Below are positions 27,522-36,642 of a DNA stretch of 64,000 nucleotides, one piece after another. A program made the position numbers and the translations under genes. The stretch lies in the NCBI RefSeq assembly GCF_902459705.1, contig NZ_CABPRU010000002.1, positions 248,001 through 312,000 of the forward strand, read 5' to 3'. The stretch comes from Pandoraea terrigena. GTDB taxonomy: Bacteria > Pseudomonadota > Gammaproteobacteria > Burkholderiales > Burkholderiaceae. The notes under the pieces are model-generated. The model was not told the origin of the DNA. It made no database searches and saw nothing but the letters and a program-made list of their open reading frames with translations. Numbering within the stretch: position 1 is the first letter of the stretch; each line of letters begins with the position of its first letter.

Positions 27522-28982
27522 ATGTCGCGTCTGCCCCCCGAATCCGCCGACGATACTACCGGCGACCGATCTTCTGTAACGCCTGCCGATGCACAGGTCA
27601 CCGCCGCCATGGCAGAACCGGTCTCGCCGGCCGCACCGGCCGGCGCGTCTGAATCCGCTGCCACCTTGGAGAACGGCACAAGCACCGATCTCGAGCCGAG
27701 CGACGTCCCACTGCTCCCGCCGGACGGCCTCACCGGCCCGGCACACGCCGTCAGCGAGGCAAAAAAGTCCGCCGCCCCTCGCGCACGCAAGCGCACGTCG
27801 GCCCCCGCCGGCAAGGCGGGTGACGCCGTCGCGGCGAAAGGCGGCACAGATACGCCAGAGCCCCCCCGCACGCGCGCGCCCGGCAAGTCCACGAAACCCA
27901 CGCGACGCCGCCAGGCGAAGCGAAAAGGCATCGACCTGGGACTACAAGGGGGCGGTGCGCACGGCGCCTACACGTGGGGGGTGCTCGACAAATTGCTGGA
28001 AGACGGCCGTCTCGAATTCGAGGGCATCAGTGGCGCCTCCGCAGGCACCATGAATGCCGTCGTCCTGGCGCACGGCCTGCTCGATCGTCCGGGCGTGGAC
28101 CCACGCGAGAAGGCACGTGAGGCGCTGCACAGCTTCTGGCTTGGCGTGTCGCAGGCAGGCTCATCGGCGACCGCATGGGCGCAGACCGTATTCAGTTGGC
28201 TCAACGGCCGTCCGACCGAGTATCCCGTCTGGCACGACTGGATGCAGAGCATGCAGCAACTGATTACGCCGTTCTCGCAGCCTCCGGCCGAAATCAACCC
28301 GCTGCGTACTGTGCTCGAGGCGCAGGTCGATTTCGAACGGTTGCGCGAAAGCACCGCGACGCGTCTGTTCGTCTCTGCGACCAACGTCCGCACCGGTAAC
28401 ATCCACATCTTCCGCACGCACGAAATCACGCTTGACGTCGCGATGGCGTCGGCATGCCTGCCGTGGCTCTTCAAACCGGTGAAAATCGACGAGGACTTTT
28501 ACTGGGATGGCGGCTATCTCGGCAACCCGCCGCTCTACCCGTTCTATTACGAGACGCTCACGAGCGACATCCTGATCGTTCACATCAATCCGATCGAGCG
28601 AAAAGAGAAGCCGGTGCTGCCGGGCCAGATCATGAACCGCGTGAATGAAATCACGTTCAACGCGTCGCTGCAGCGCGAGTTCCGCGCCATTTCCTTCGTG
28701 CACAAACTGATCGACGAAGGGTGGCTCAAGCCCGAGTTTCGCAAGCGCCTGAAATATCCGCTGATTCACTCGATTCGCGCGGACAAGGCGCTGTACGACT
28801 TGTCGTCATCGACGAAATTCGTGACCGACTGGCATTTCCTCACCACGCTGCGCGACCGTGGCCGCGAAGCGGCGAGCCGATGGCTCGATGCGCATTTTGA
28901 CGACGTCGGTGTACGCTCCACCGTCGACCTGCGGCGCGATTACCTGCAGCGTCTGCCCGACGCCACCACCATCAAAGCATGA
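27522..28982 (+). CDS. Patatin-like phospholipase
   Basis: 486 residues. The patatin domain starts near residue 140 with the oxyanion loop [11 protein letters not shown], followed by the nucleophile in [11 protein letters not shown] and the catalytic Asp in [10 protein letters not shown], so the Ser-Asp dyad is intact. The first ~140 residues are Ala/Pro/Ser-rich and then strongly basic ([15 protein letters not shown]), unlike the catalytic part and likely disordered. No signal peptide is seen, so it may be cytosolic or leave by another route. ATG 27522 is chosen; TTG 27477 is an alternative. Its last 11 bases overlap the convergent murB end. Confidence 0.85.
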   Translation: MSRLPPESADDTTGDRSSVTPADAQVTAAMAEPVSPAAPAGASESAATLENGTSTDLEPSDVPLLPPDGLTGPAHAVSEAKKSAAPRARKRTSAPAGKAGDAVAAKGGTDTPEPPRTRAPGKSTKPTRRRQAKRKGIDLGLQGGGAHGAYTWGVLDKLLEDGRLEFEGISGASAGTMNAVVLAHGLLDRPGVDPREKAREALHSFWLGVSQAGSSATAWAQTVFSWLNGRPTEYPVWHDWMQSMQQLITPFSQPPAEINPLRTVLEAQVDFERLRESTATRLFVSATNVRTGNIHIFRTHEITLDVAMASACLPWLFKPVKIDEDFYWDGGYLGNPPLYPFYYETLTSDILIVHINPIERKEKPVLPGQIMNRVNEITFNASLQREFRAISFVHKLIDEGWLKPEFRKRLKYPLIHSIRADKALYDLSSSTKFVTDWHFLTTLRDRGREAASRWLDAHFDDVGVRSTVDLRRDYLQRLPDATTIKA

Positions 28983-29988
28983 GCGGCTCGGGCTCGAGCG
29001 CGATACCGAAGCGAGCCTGCACGCTGGCTTGCACGGCGTGCGCGAGCGCCACGATCTCCGCGCCGCTCGCGCCGCCGCGATTGATGAGCACCAGCGCCTG
29101 ACGCTCGTGCACACCCGCGCGACCGAGCGACTTGCCGCGCCAGCCGCACTGGTCGATGAGCCAGCCCGCCGCGACTTTCCAGGCGCCGTCCGGCTGGACG
29201 TAGCCGACCGCCTGCGGACACCGCTCACGCAGCGCCGCAAACGTCGCGGCGTCCACCACGGGATTCTTGAAGAAGCTCCCGGCATTGCCGAGTTCGGCCG
29301 GGTCGGGCAGCTTGCGCCGGCGAATGTCGGCGACGGCCGCGAAGATCTGCCGCGCCGTGGGGTGCGCGATGCCCGCCTGGGCGAGTGTGTGCGACACGTC
29401 CGCATAGCCGGTCACGGGTTGCCACGGCTGCGGCAGCCGCAACGTGACCGAGACGATGAGGTAGCGCCCGGGTTCGCGCTTGAACAGCGAATCGCGATAA
29501 GCGAACGCGCAGGCCTCGCGCGCGAGCGTGACGAACGTGCCCGTGGCCGTGTCGAGCGCGCGCACCTCGGCAAGGCGCTCGGCCAACTCCAGCCCGTAGG
29601 CGCCGATGTTTTGAATCGGGGCCGCGCCAAGGGTGCCCGGGATCAGCGCGAGGTTCTCCAGGCCCGGACAGTCCTGTGCGAGCGTCCAGTCGACGAAATC
29701 GTGCCAGACTTCGCCAGCGCCGCCGCGCACATAGCGCGCGTGCGCGTCGTCCGCGAGCCGCTCACGGCCGCGAATCGCCATCCGGAACACCACGCCGTCG
29801 AAGTCGCGCGTGAACACCACATTGCTGCCGCCGCCGAGCACGAGGCGCGGCAGGCCCGCCAGCTCGGGCATGGCGAGCGCGTCGAGAAGTGCCGCTTCGC
29901 TGTCGATCGTCACGACGAAGCGGGCGGTGGCGGGCAGACCGAAGGTATTGAATTCGCGCAGGCTGACGTCGCGTTGCAACTGAGGCAT
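28972..29988 (-). CDS. murB: UDP-N-acetylenolpyruvoylglucosamine reductase
   Basis: 338-residue flavoenzyme that completes UDP-MurNAc synthesis for peptidoglycan. FAD-binding [15 protein letters not shown] and the following [10 protein letters not shown] and [21 protein letters not shown] are typical; the catalytic Ser lies in [11 protein letters not shown]. The frame is open for 250 codons upstream as a shadow of yajQ; ATG 29988 gives the family start [11 protein letters not shown]. No clear ribosome site is seen. The stop overlaps the patatin gene end on the other strand. Confidence 0.95.
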   Translation of the reverse strand: MPQLQRDVSLREFNTFGLPATARFVVTIDSEAALLDALAMPELAGLPRLVLGGGSNVVFTRDFDGVVFRMAIRGRERLADDAHARYVRGGAGEVWHDFVDWTLAQDCPGLENLALIPGTLGAAPIQNIGAYGLELAERLAEVRALDTATGTFVTLAREACAFAYRDSLFKREPGRYLIVSVTLRLPQPWQPVTGYADVSHTLAQAGIAHPTARQIFAAVADIRRRKLPDPAELGNAGSFFKNPVVDAATFAALRERCPQAVGYVQPDGAWKVAAGWLIDQCGWRGKSLGRAGVHERQALVLINRGGASGAEIVALAHAVQASVQARFGIALEPEPLML

Positions 29989-30219
29989 GAAGTCGGGAGA
30001 AATCCGTGGGTGATCCGTGGGTGCCGTCGTCCCGGAGAGTGCCCGGAAGGGACGCGGGACCGACGGCTGAATTACAATATCGGGCGAAAGAATTTTGCGC
30101 AACATTATAACGGCCGCGTGGCCGAGGCCCGCGCCGGACGCATCCGCCGGTGCCGCCATCCCCCGCAGGGCACGCCCGGCGAGCCCTTTCACGAACCCTT
30201 TACCTTTCAGGAGAGCCAG

Positions 30220-30705
30220 ATGCCATCGTTCGACGTGGTTAGCGAAGCCAACATGATAGAGGTCAAGAACGCCATCGACCAGGCCAACAAGGAAATCTTG
30301 ACGCGATTCGATTTCAAGGGATCGGACTCGCGCGTCGAGCACAAGGAGCAGGAACTCACGCTCTTCGCCGACGACAACTTCAAGCTCGAGCAGGTCACGC
30401 AGGTGCTCATCAGCAAGATGGCCAAGCGCAACGTGGACGTGCGCTTCCTCGATTACGGCAAGGTCGAGAAAATCAGCGGCGACAAGGTCAAGCAGGTCGT
30501 CAAGGTGAAGAAGGGCGTCGAAGGCGACCTGGCCAAGAAGATCGTGCGCCTGATCAAGGACAGCAAGATGAAGGTGCAGGCCAGCATCCAGGGCGACAGC
30601 GTGCGCATCACGGGCGCCAAGCGCGACGACCTGCAAAACGCCATCGCGCTGCTGCGCAAGGACGTGACCGACACGCCGCTCGACTTCAACAACTTCCGCG
30701 ACTGA
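30220..30705 (+). CDS. yajQ: YajQ family nucleotide-binding protein
   Basis: 161 residues with two YajQ-type ferredoxin-like domains, starting [20 protein letters not shown] and ending in the family's [10 protein letters not shown]. Members bind nucleotides or RNA and, in Xanthomonas, cyclic di-GMP; which ligand applies here is unknown. CAGGAG lies seven bases before the ATG. It is divergent from murB with about 230 bases between, and a terminator-like hairpin follows. Confidence 0.95.
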   Translation: MPSFDVVSEANMIEVKNAIDQANKEILTRFDFKGSDSRVEHKEQELTLFADDNFKLEQVTQVLISKMAKRNVDVRFLDYGKVEKISGDKVKQVVKVKKGVEGDLAKKIVRLIKDSKMKVQASIQGDSVRITGAKRDDLQNAIALLRKDVTDTPLDFNNFRD

Positions 30706-30786
30706 GCGCGCGCGGCAGGCACAGGCAAACCCTGCGGACACGAACCGTCCCCATCAGGTTGGACGGTGCGCAAGGTGGGGACCGAC

Positions 30787-30825
30787 AGGGCTGGGTTCTG
30801 TAATGCACAGGGCTCAGCCCTTTTC
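30787..30825 (+). terminator. Probable terminator of yajQ
   Basis: 9-bp stem (30787-30795 with 30813-30821, one G-U pair) and a short TTTT run. The loop is long at 17 bases, so confidence is moderate. Confidence 0.55.
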
Positions 30826-30868
30826 ATTTGCGCTTAATGCGGTTGATGCGGTTGCCGTCGCACCGACC

Positions 30869-31471
30869 TTACTTCTTCTGACCGATGCGGCTTTCCTTGC
30901 CCGCAATCAGCTTGCCGATGTTCGCGCGGTGCCGGTAGACCAGCAGGATCGCCATGACGATCACCGCCGGGGCATACGGCCCGAAGCCGGACATGAACAC
31001 GTAGTAGAGCGGCGCGAACACGGCCGCCACCAGCGCGGCGAGCGACGAATAGCGGAAGAAGATCGCGATGATGAGCCACGTGGCGAGCACCGCGAGCCCC
31101 AGCACCGGGTGGATGGCGAACAGGACACCGGCCGCCGTCGCCACGCCTTTGCCGCCTGAGAAGCGCAGGAACACCGGGTACAGGTGGCCGAGGAAGACCG
31201 CGAGGGCCACGGCCGCCAGACCGAAGTCACCGACGCCCCACGTGTCGGCAAAGCGTTGGGCGAGATACACCGCGAGCCAGCCCTTGAGGGCGTCGCCGAT
31301 CAGCGTCAGCACGGCGGCCTTCCTGTTGCCGGAGCGCAGCACGTTCGTGGCGCCCGGGTTGCCCGAGCCATAGCTGCGCGGATCGGCGAGGCCCATCGTG
31401 CGGCTGACGATCACCGCAAACGGCAACGAGCCGATCAGGTACGCGAGAACGATAAAAACCAATGTGGCCAT
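30869..31471 (-). CDS. plsY: Acyl-phosphate:glycerol-3-phosphate acyltransferase PlsY
   Basis: 200-residue inner-membrane enzyme that adds the first acyl chain in phospholipid synthesis, using acyl phosphate. The three conserved loops are visible: [13 protein letters not shown] with the [12 protein letters not shown] motif, then [20 protein letters not shown], and [15 protein letters not shown]. Five to six membrane helices. A leftward TAGAAT lies at 31513-31508, giving a leader of about 30 bases. Confidence 0.96.
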   Translation of the reverse strand: MATLVFIVLAYLIGSLPFAVIVSRTMGLADPRSYGSGNPGATNVLRSGNRKAAVLTLIGDALKGWLAVYLAQRFADTWGVGDFGLAAVALAVFLGHLYPVFLRFSGGKGVATAAGVLFAIHPVLGLAVLATWLIIAIFFRYSSLAALVAAVFAPLYYVFMSGFGPYAPAVIVMAILLVYRHRANIGKLIAGKESRIGQKK

Positions 31472-31589
31472 GAACTTCGAGCGTGAGCAGAATGTGTAAT
31501 GGCCGCCATTCTACTTGACCCGCCCTGTCACCCCATTCTGGCAAACACGGGGTTGCGCCGGGATCGAAGCGGCCGGGCGGTGGTGGCGC

Positions 31590-32084
31590 CTACCCGTCGC
31601 TCAGCGCACACGACACCGGCTTCGCGGCCAGAGCGTTGAGCAGCACCTGCGGGGCAATACCGATCAGGTACCCGCGTCGCCCGCCGTTGATGAATATCTG
31701 CGGCAGATCGAGAATCGATGCCTCCACATACACCGTCATCGCCCGCTTGGTGCCAAACGGCGACGTGCCGCCCACCAGGTATCCCGAATGACGCTGGGCG
31801 ACCTCCGGCTTGCAGGGCTCCACACGCTTGGCGCCGATCTGGCGCGCGAGGTTCTTCGTCGAGACGGTCCGGTCGCCGTGCATGAGCACGATCAGTGGGC
31901 GGGCCTTCTCGTCTTCCATGACGAGCGTCTTCACCACGGCATGCTCGTGCACGCCCAACTGGCGTGCCGACTCGCCGGTCCCGCCATGCTCGACGTATTC
32001 GTAGACGTGTTCGGTGAAGGCCACTTTCTTTTGCTTCAGAAACTGCGTGGCCGGCGTTTCCGAGACATGTTTGGTCTTGCTCAT
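31590..32084 (-). CDS. ybaK: Cys-tRNA(Pro)/Cys-tRNA(Cys) deacylase YbaK
   Basis: 164-residue trans-editing enzyme that hydrolyses Cys-tRNA(Pro) made by mistake by ProRS. The family features TPATQFLKQKKVAF, the catalytic-region lysine in VVKTLVMED, and the glycines of GYLVGGTSPFGTKRAMTVYVE are present. TACAAT (32098-32093) ends eight bases before the ATG with no ribosome site between, suggesting a leaderless mRNA. It is divergent from the acyl-CoA synthetase gene. Confidence 0.93.
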   Translation of the reverse strand: MSKTKHVSETPATQFLKQKKVAFTEHVYEYVEHGGTGESARQLGVHEHAVVKTLVMEDEKARPLIVLMHGDRTVSTKNLARQIGAKRVEPCKPEVAQRHSGYLVGGTSPFGTKRAMTVYVEASILDLPQIFINGGRRGYLIGIAPQVLLNALAAKPVSCALSDG

Positions 32085-32198
32085 GGGCGCCTATTGTAAT
32101 GAAACGCCTGAGGATTGCGGTCCCGGAATGCGCGCACCGCTGCCGCCCGGGGCGGCCCGTTTTCAGCCCGATGGCGGTGGGCGCATTACAATGCGGCC

Positions 32199-33764
32199 AT
32201 GCCAGCCTCTTCCGCCCCCTCATCCCCGGACACCTTCGCCGCCAACCTGCTTGCGAATCTGCCCGCGCGCATCGACACGCTGCCCGCACGCATCGCCGCG
32301 CAAGCGCCCATGCGCACCGCCCTGATCGACGACTTCGGGCGCCTGACCTACGGCGCGTTGGCGACCTCCGTGAGCGCTTGCGCCGAGCGCCTGCGCGCAC
32401 ACGGCGTGCGAGGCGGCGATCGGGTGATGATCGTCGGCGAGAACGGCATCGCCTATGTGGTGCTGCTGCTCGCCGTGGCCGCCGTTGATGCGTGGCCACT
32501 GCTGTGTAACGCGCGGCTCAGCGCGGCGGAATTGAACGCGATCCGCGATCACGCGCAACCGCGCTGCGCAATCTACACCGTCGACGCCTCGCCCGACGCC
32601 GCCGCGCACGCCCGCGTGGACGCCGCCAAGATCGCCTGGACCGACCTCGCGCTCGGGGCCCTGGCACTGTCCGACACCGATCCCGACAGCGTTGCCGAAC
32701 CGGTGCAAACCGATCCCGCGTTGCAATGCGCCGCGCTCATCTACACGACCGGCACGACCGGCACGCCCAAGGGCGTTCGTCTCTCGCATCGCAATCTGAT
32801 GTTCATCGCCGCGGTGTCGAGCACGCTGCGACGCGTCGGTGCCGACGATATCGCCTACGGCGTGCTGCCGATCTCGCATGTCTATGGCCTGGCGTCGGTC
32901 TGTCTGGGCACGCTGTATGCCGGCGGCACGTTGCGGCTCGCCGCGCGCTTCACCCCCGAGGCCGTGCTCGACTCGCTCGCCTACGACGGGCTGACGATCC
33001 TGCAAGGCGTACCCGCCATGCACGCCCGCCTGATGGCCTACGTGTCGGCCCAAAACCGAGCGCTCGTCGCACCGCGTCTGCGCTTCGTCTACTCGGGCGG
33101 CTCGCCCCTCGACGCCGCGCTCAAGGCGCGTGTCGAAGCGTTCTACGGCCTGCCGATTCACAACGGGTATGGGTTGACCGAGAGCAGCCCCACGGTCTCG
33201 CAAACGCTGCTCGACGCCCCGCGCGATGACTGCGCCGTGGGACCGGCGATCCCTGGCGTGGCGGTACGTATCGTCGATCGCGACGGGCATGACCTGCCCG
33301 ATGGTGACGTCGGCGAACTCTGGGTGCATGGGCCGAACGTGATGCTCGGGTACTACCGTGCGCCAGACCTGACAGCCGCCGCCGTGACCGAAGACGGCTG
33401 GCTGCGCACGGGCGATCTTGCGCGTCGCACCGCCGATGGCGCGCTCTTCCTCGCGGGACGCGCAAAGGAACTCATCATCCACTCCGGCTTCAACGTCTAT
33501 CCGCTCGAAGTCGAGCAGGCGCTGGCGAGCCATCCGGATGTGCTGCAGGCGGCCGTCCTCGGACGCCCCGTCGACGGCAACGAGCAGGTGATCGCGTTCG
33601 TGGAGGCGCGCCCCGGCCATGCCGTCGACGTGGCCGCGCTGGCGGCGTGGGCTTCGACGCGGCTCGCGCCGTACAAGCGTCCGGCACAGATTCGTGTGCT
33701 GGACGCCCTGCCCGCCGCGTCGACGGGCAAGGTGCTCAAGCACCGGCTCAAAACGTTGCTTTGA
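32199..33764 (+). CDS. Acyl-CoA synthetase (AMP-forming, class I adenylate-forming)
   Basis: 521 residues. The AMP-binding P-loop-like motif YTTGTTGTPKGV (about 183-194), the GYGLTESSPTV motif, the hinge region with GDLARRTADG and RAKELIIHSGFNVYP, and the C-terminal catalytic Lys in PAASTGKVLKH are intact. Substrate chain or aromatic acid cannot be told from sequence. ATG 32199 is preferred over in-frame starts upstream: TACAAT (32187-32192) ends six bases ahead, so the upstream frame would not be transcribed from it. Divergent from ybaK and convergent with xerD. Confidence 0.87.
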   Translation: MPASSAPSSPDTFAANLLANLPARIDTLPARIAAQAPMRTALIDDFGRLTYGALATSVSACAERLRAHGVRGGDRVMIVGENGIAYVVLLLAVAAVDAWPLLCNARLSAAELNAIRDHAQPRCAIYTVDASPDAAAHARVDAAKIAWTDLALGALALSDTDPDSVAEPVQTDPALQCAALIYTTGTTGTPKGVRLSHRNLMFIAAVSSTLRRVGADDIAYGVLPISHVYGLASVCLGTLYAGGTLRLAARFTPEAVLDSLAYDGLTILQGVPAMHARLMAYVSAQNRALVAPRLRFVYSGGSPLDAALKARVEAFYGLPIHNGYGLTESSPTVSQTLLDAPRDDCAVGPAIPGVAVRIVDRDGHDLPDGDVGELWVHGPNVMLGYYRAPDLTAAAVTEDGWLRTGDLARRTADGALFLAGRAKELIIHSGFNVYPLEVEQALASHPDVLQAAVLGRPVDGNEQVIAFVEARPGHAVDVAALAAWASTRLAPYKRPAQIRVLDALPAASTGKVLKHRLKTLL

Positions 33765-33839
33765 CGACGTGGCGTCGCCGCCCGCCTACCGCGGGCGTGG
33801 CACGGGTCGCCCGTGTCGCGCAAGCATTACACCTCGCCC

Positions 33840-34838
33840 TCAACCGCGCGGATGATGTTGCGCATGCAGCGATTTGAGGCGCTCGCGCGCAACGTGCGTG
33901 TAGATCTGCGTGGTCGAGATGTCGGCGTGGCCGAGCAACAACTGCACCACGCGCAGATCGGCGCCGTGATTGATCAGATGGGTGGCAAACGCATGACGCA
34001 GCGTATGCGGGGAGAGCGGCGCGCGAATGTCCGCCTGCAACGCATAGCGTTTGATCAGATACCAGAACGCCTGCCGCGTCATCCCATCGCCGCGTTGCGT
34101 GACGAACAGCGTGTCGCAGGCGCGACCGGCGAGCAGCACACCGCGACTTTCCGCCAGATAGCGCGCCAGCCAGGCGTTGGCCTCCTCGCCGAACGGCACG
34201 AGCCGCTCCTTCGCGCCCTTGCCAAAGATGCGCAGCACGCCTTCGTTCAATCCCACTTCAATCGTCTTGAGCGCGACCAGTTCCGACACCCGCAGACCGC
34301 TCGCATACATCAATTCGAGCATCGCCCGATCGCGCAGCCCGAGCGGCTGGGCCAGATCGGGCGCGGCCAGCAGCGCTTCGACCTGCGACTCGGACAATGT
34401 CGACGGCAAGCGCTGGGCACGCTTGGCCGACGCGATGCGCAAACACGGATCCTGCTGCACGGCGTGCTCGCGCAGCGCCCATTGATAGAAACGCTTGAAG
34501 ACCGACAGGCGACGGTTCACGCTGCTCGCCAGACTCTCACGACGCCACGCCAGATAGGCGACGAGCGCCGCCTCGTCCACACCATCGAGTGAGGCTTCGC
34601 GCTTGGCGGCGAGCCACTGCGCGAACAGACGCAAATCCCGCCGGTAAGCGTCGAGCGTGTTGCGCGAGAGGCCGTCTTCGAGCCAGATCGTGTCGCAGAA
34701 CTGGTCAATGAACCGGATGCTGCGCACGTAGGTCGCCCCGTCGGGATCGAAGGTGAGCGGAGACGACGGGTCGCCGGGGTTGTCGGCGCTGTCGGCGTCG
34801 TGGGGATCACCGCTCGCGTGGTGTGCCTGCGTGGTCAC
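33840..34838 (-). CDS. xerD: Tyrosine recombinase XerD
   Basis: 332-residue site-specific recombinase acting at dif with XerC to resolve chromosome dimers at division. The N-terminal SAM-like core-binding domain includes FCDTIWLEDGLSRNTLDAYRRDL. The catalytic residues lie in ASGLRVSEL (Arg), HTLRHAFATH (His, Arg) and LLGHADISTTQIYTHV (His, Tyr). The start is GTG 34838, which overlaps the queG stop as GTGA; the frame continues upstream only as a shadow of queG. XerD rather than XerC is judged from the sequence pattern. Confidence 0.92.
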   Translation of the reverse strand: MTTQAHHASGDPHDADSADNPGDPSSPLTFDPDGATYVRSIRFIDQFCDTIWLEDGLSRNTLDAYRRDLRLFAQWLAAKREASLDGVDEAALVAYLAWRRESLASSVNRRLSVFKRFYQWALREHAVQQDPCLRIASAKRAQRLPSTLSESQVEALLAAPDLAQPLGLRDRAMLELMYASGLRVSELVALKTIEVGLNEGVLRIFGKGAKERLVPFGEEANAWLARYLAESRGVLLAGRACDTLFVTQRGDGMTRQAFWYLIKRYALQADIRAPLSPHTLRHAFATHLINHGADLRVVQLLLGHADISTTQIYTHVARERLKSLHAQHHPRG

Positions 34839-36100
34839 GCTGTGGCTCCTTCCTGGGCCAGCGCCCATTCGACGTGTTCGCGCACGAGCGCCGAGGGATG
34901 ATCGCGTCGCGCCAGCAAGGCATCGCGCAGCGGCGTGCGCGCGGCGGCGTCCGCCGTGTCGCGCAGCGCATTGCCCAGCCCGACGGCCAGATTGCGCAGC
35001 CATCGCTCATGGCCAATGCGACGAATCGGACTGCCTGCCAGCTTGTCCATGAAATCCGCCTCGCTCCAGGCGAACAATTCGACGAGCGAAGCGCTATCGA
35101 GCCGGTTGCGCGCAGCGAAATCGGCGAGCGGCGACGGCTGGGCAAACTTGTTCCACGGGCAGTAGAGCTGGCAATCGTCGCAGCCATAGATGCGATTGCC
35201 CATCTTCGCGCGCAAGTCCTCGGGAATCGCCCCTTTGTGCTCGATCGTCAGATACGACACGCACAGCCGTGCATCGACGCGAAACGCTTCGGTGATGGCG
35301 CCGGTCGGGCAGACCTCGCGGCATCGCTGGCATTGCCCGCAGTGCTCGCCCCGTTGCAGGCCACGGCCCCGCCCCGTGCCGTCGTCCGCCTTGCCCGGCG
35401 CGCTCCCCTCGTCGGCATCCACCGGCAGCGGCACGTCGACAAGGATCTCGCCGAGGAAAAAGAGCGATCCCGCGTCGCGCGAGAGCAGCAGGGTGTGCTT
35501 GCCGCGCCAGCCCAGCCCGGCCTTCTGCGCGAGTTCGACTTCGAGCACCGGGGCTGAATCGGTGAATGCGCGATAGCCGAACGGCCCGATGGCCTGCGCA
35601 ATGCGCTCGGCCAGTTGTTGCAGCCGATGGCGAATGACCTTGTGATAGTCGCGTCCGCGCGCATAGATCGACACGATCGCTTCGGCAGGCATCGCCGCGC
35701 GCGTGGCTTCACGCTCACGCCAGTTCGCCATGTCGGTATCGTTCGGGAGATAGTTCATGCGGGCGCTGATGACGCGCACCGTGCCGGGAACCAGTTCGGC
35801 AGGCCGCGCGCGCTTCATGCCGTGCGCCGCCATGTAGTCCATATCGCCATGACAGCCGTCGTCGAGCCACTGCTGCAGCCCCGCTTCGGCGTGCGAGAGA
35901 TCGATGTCCGTGATGCCGACCCGGTCGAAGCCAAGTTCCCTCGCCCACGCGCGAATCTGGCCGGCAAGCGACGCCAGGCGCTCAGCATCGAGGGCCGGGG
36001 ATGTCGCATTGTCGCGCGAGGGCGACACTTCCAAAGCCTTCGGAGGTGTCGCCGACTCGACTTGTGCGGCGGTAGCGGGGAAAATCACGGAAGCTTTCAT
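34835..36100 (-). CDS. queG: Epoxyqueuosine reductase
   Basis: Cobalamin- and Fe-S-dependent enzyme (about 421 residues) for the last step of queuosine synthesis in tRNA. The N-terminal cobalamin-binding half (FDRVGITDIDLSHAEAGLQQWLDDG) is followed by two [4Fe-4S] motifs, CGQCQRCREVCPTGAI and CDDCQLYCPWNKF, and a HEAT-like end. Starts at 36130, 36109 and 36100 are possible. ATG 36100 is favoured because TAAAAT (36113-36108) ends seven bases before it. The downstream xerD is coupled by GTGA. Only 17 bases separate this ATG from the divergent tsaE ATG. Confidence 0.92.
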   Translation of the reverse strand: MKASVIFPATAAQVESATPPKALEVSPSRDNATSPALDAERLASLAGQIRAWARELGFDRVGITDIDLSHAEAGLQQWLDDGCHGDMDYMAAHGMKRARPAELVPGTVRVISARMNYLPNDTDMANWREREATRAAMPAEAIVSIYARGRDYHKVIRHRLQQLAERIAQAIGPFGYRAFTDSAPVLEVELAQKAGLGWRGKHTLLLSRDAGSLFFLGEILVDVPLPVDADEGSAPGKADDGTGRGRGLQRGEHCGQCQRCREVCPTGAITEAFRVDARLCVSYLTIEHKGAIPEDLRAKMGNRIYGCDDCQLYCPWNKFAQPSPLADFAARNRLDSASLVELFAWSEADFMDKLAGSPIRRIGHERWLRNLAVGLGNALRDTADAAARTPLRDALLARRDHPSALVREHVEWALAQEGATA

Positions 36101-36117
36101 CGACTCCATTTTACGCA

Positions 36118-36642
36118 ATGCCCGATTCATCGACGCCGTTACCCCTGGGCGAGCGCATCTTCGCGCTGCCGGACGAAGCCGCCACCGAGGCCTTCGCCGC
36201 AGCGCTCGCGCGCGCCATCATGGAACGTGCGGCCCACACCGACGCGGCACACGCGGGCCTGCACGTGCAGCTCTCGGGCGACCTCGGTGCGGGGAAAACC
36301 ACACTCGTGCGCGCACTGCTGCGCGCGCTGGGCCACACGGGTCGCGTCAAAAGCCCCACGTACGCTTTGTGTGAACCATACAACATCGACACACCACAAG
36401 GCGTGTTGCCGGTCTATCATTTCGACCTGTACCGCTTTTCCGATCCGGCCGAATGGCATGACACGGGCTTTCGGGAGCACTTTGCAGGCGACGCCCTGTG
36501 CCTCGTCGAGTGGCCGGAAAAGGCCGAAGGTCTCCTGGGCACCCCCGATTTGGGCCTTTGGCTGGAACCTGTTGGCGACAGCCGCCGTCTGACGACGAGC
36601 GCCTACACGCCGGCCGGTCTTGCTTGCCTTAACTCATGCTGA
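36118..36642 (+). CDS. tsaE: tRNA threonylcarbamoyladenosine synthesis ATPase TsaE
   Basis: 174-residue ATPase that works with TsaB and TsaD to make t6A in ANN-decoding tRNAs. P-loop SGDLGAGKTTLVRALL (about 53-68), VKSPTYALCEPY with the switch region, HFDLYRFSDPAEWHDTGF and VEWPEKAEGLL are all typical. No ribosome site is seen ahead of the ATG. Its 3' end overlaps amiC by seven bases. Confidence 0.94.
   Translation: MPDSSTPLPLGERIFALPDEAATEAFAAALARAIMERAAHTDAAHAGLHVQLSGDLGAGKTTLVRALLRALGHTGRVKSPTYALCEPYNIDTPQGVLPVYHFDLYRFSDPAEWHDTGFREHFAGDALCLVEWPEKAEGLLGTPDLGLWLEPVGDSRRLTTSAYTPAGLACLNSC

Noticed and set aside
29989-30741. Upstream part of the murB frame, adding about 250 residues
   Set aside because: It is antisense to yajQ; MurB homologues start at ATG 29988.
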